DNA of 48,147 nt, from the NCBI GenBank assembly GCA_001898385.1, contig MKTT01000129.1:27638-75784 (forward strand), written 5' to 3'. This stretch comes from Planctomycetales bacterium 71-10 (GTDB lineage: Bacteria; Planctomycetota; Planctomycetia; Isosphaerales; Isosphaeraceae). Below the pieces are notes generated by a model. It did no database searches. It was not told where the DNA came from and saw only the letters and a program-made list of their open reading frames with translations. Shown in pieces: positions 47,679 to 48,147 of the stretch; position 1 is the stretch's first letter, and every line of letters starts with the position of its first letter. Position numbers and translations under genes: made by a program.

Positions 47679-48147
47679 ATGAGCCGGCCACGCACGAAAC
47701 TGGAGACGCGGCTGGCCGCGCTGCGCGGGCAGGTGCGGCGGCTGCTGCTGGCCCACGGGGCGAGCCTGGTCCTGGCCGCGACGATCCCTCTGGCCCTCGC
47801 CGCCGGCCTGGCCGACTGGGCGTTCCACCTCGACCCGGCCGTCCGCGCCGCGCTGCTGGCGACGATCGCCGCCGCCGCGGGCTGGGTCGCCTGGCGTCGC
47901 GTCGTCCGGCCGGCCCTGACGCCGTTCGAAGACCTGGACGTCGCCATGAGGATCGAGGAGCGCTGGCCCGGCCTGGAAGACCGCCTGGCCAGCACCGTCC
48001 AGTTCCTCCGGATGCCGGCCGACGACCCGAAGTACGGCTCGCCGGCCATGCGGCGGGCCACCATCGAGCGGGCGATGGCGGAGGTCGAGGATCTCGACTT
48101 CCGCGAGGCCGTCGACCGCCGGCCGATCGGCCGAGCGGCGACCCTGG
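47679..48147 (+). CDS. Membrane protein of the MoxR-Bat operon (C-terminus beyond window)
   Basis: The first 156 residues are visible. Two membrane helices (about 22-45, LLLAHGASLVLAATIPLALA; 52-68, AALLATIAAAAGWVAW) are followed by a helical region (FEDLDVAMRIEERWPGLEDR and LASTVQFLRMP). This resembles the N-terminus of large DUF4175-like proteins that close planctomycete MoxR-Bat operons. The ATG at 47679 follows GGCGGGAGG; it is 37 bp after the previous stop. The gene runs off the right edge, so its full domain content is unknown. Confidence 0.7.
   Translation, partial: MSRPRTKLETRLAALRGQVRRLLLAHGASLVLAATIPLALAAGLADWAFHLDPAVRAALLATIAAAAGWVAWRRVVRPALTPFEDLDVAMRIEERWPGLEDRLASTVQFLRMPADDPKYGSPAMRRATIERAMAEVEDLDFREAVDRRPIGRAATL

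Overview
The window is about 48 kb of very GC-rich DNA (estimated near 70 percent by eye). It reads as a chromosome segment of a planctomycete, most likely family Isosphaeraceae (Singulisphaera/Paludisphaera-like). The support is gene content rather than a marker gene: a PEP-CTERM secreted protein, three Uma2 (DUF820) genes, PQQ-propeller and TPR giants, Hsp70/FHA/VWA modules, a MoxR-DUF58-BatA-VWA cluster, a planctomycete-style beta-helix protein and dispersed REP-like repeats. No rRNA, tRNA, CRISPR array, integrase or insertion sequence was recognised.

Layout. 1-3.7 kb: a NIPSNAP gene cut by the window edge, a small membrane protein, a stand-alone PTS enzyme I (ptsI) and a Uma2 gene. 3.7-6.1 kb: a gene-poor stretch with a 61-bp tandem duplication, then a repeat-built PEP-CTERM surface protein. 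6.5-15.3 kb: the most unusual locus, a tight operon of a lidless Hsp70, a small anchored protein, a Uma2 protein, an Hsp70 fused to a von Willebrand A (VWA) domain and two membrane FHA proteins, followed by a secreted or anchored VWA protein. 15.3-24.3 kb: DUF362 Tat protein, a HigBA-type toxin-antitoxin pair whose toxin is frameshifted, rarA, an O-methyltransferase-like gene, a beta-helix protein, wrbA and a frameshifted HxlR regulator. 24.7-36.1 kb: sialidase-like protein, NCS2 permease, Uma2, a frameshifted porin with a small Cys-rich partner, cysK with a JAMM peptidase, ndk, a small membrane protein, a lipoprotein, a cupredoxin and a DNA adenine methylase. 36.4-48.1 kb: a 1,495-residue PQQ/TPR/PQQ protein, then MoxR ATPase, DUF58, BatA-VWA, a second membrane VWA protein and a truncated membrane protein.

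How the genes work together. The right-hand cluster is the common planctomycete MoxR/Bat-type chaperone and VWA module. The 6.5-15.3 kb locus looks like a different assembly: two Hsp70 ATPases, one carrying its own metal-ion-dependent adhesion fold, are co-encoded with membrane FHA proteins and a PD-(D/E)xK-fold Uma2 protein, and no DnaJ or GrpE is nearby. It is my main candidate for an undescribed system. cysK and the JAMM gene resemble the mycobacterial sulfur-carrier cysteine route without its carrier gene.

Regulation and repeats. Many genes are preceded by an extended -10-like motif, approximately GTGnTAnAnT or TAGACT. Two 184-bp palindromic REP doublets (25907-26090 and 34833-35016) and a diverged copy (14014-14170) lie between genes. 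Three genes (HigB-like toxin, HxlR regulator, porin) are each broken by what looks like a single-base indel, which could be real decay or sequencing error.
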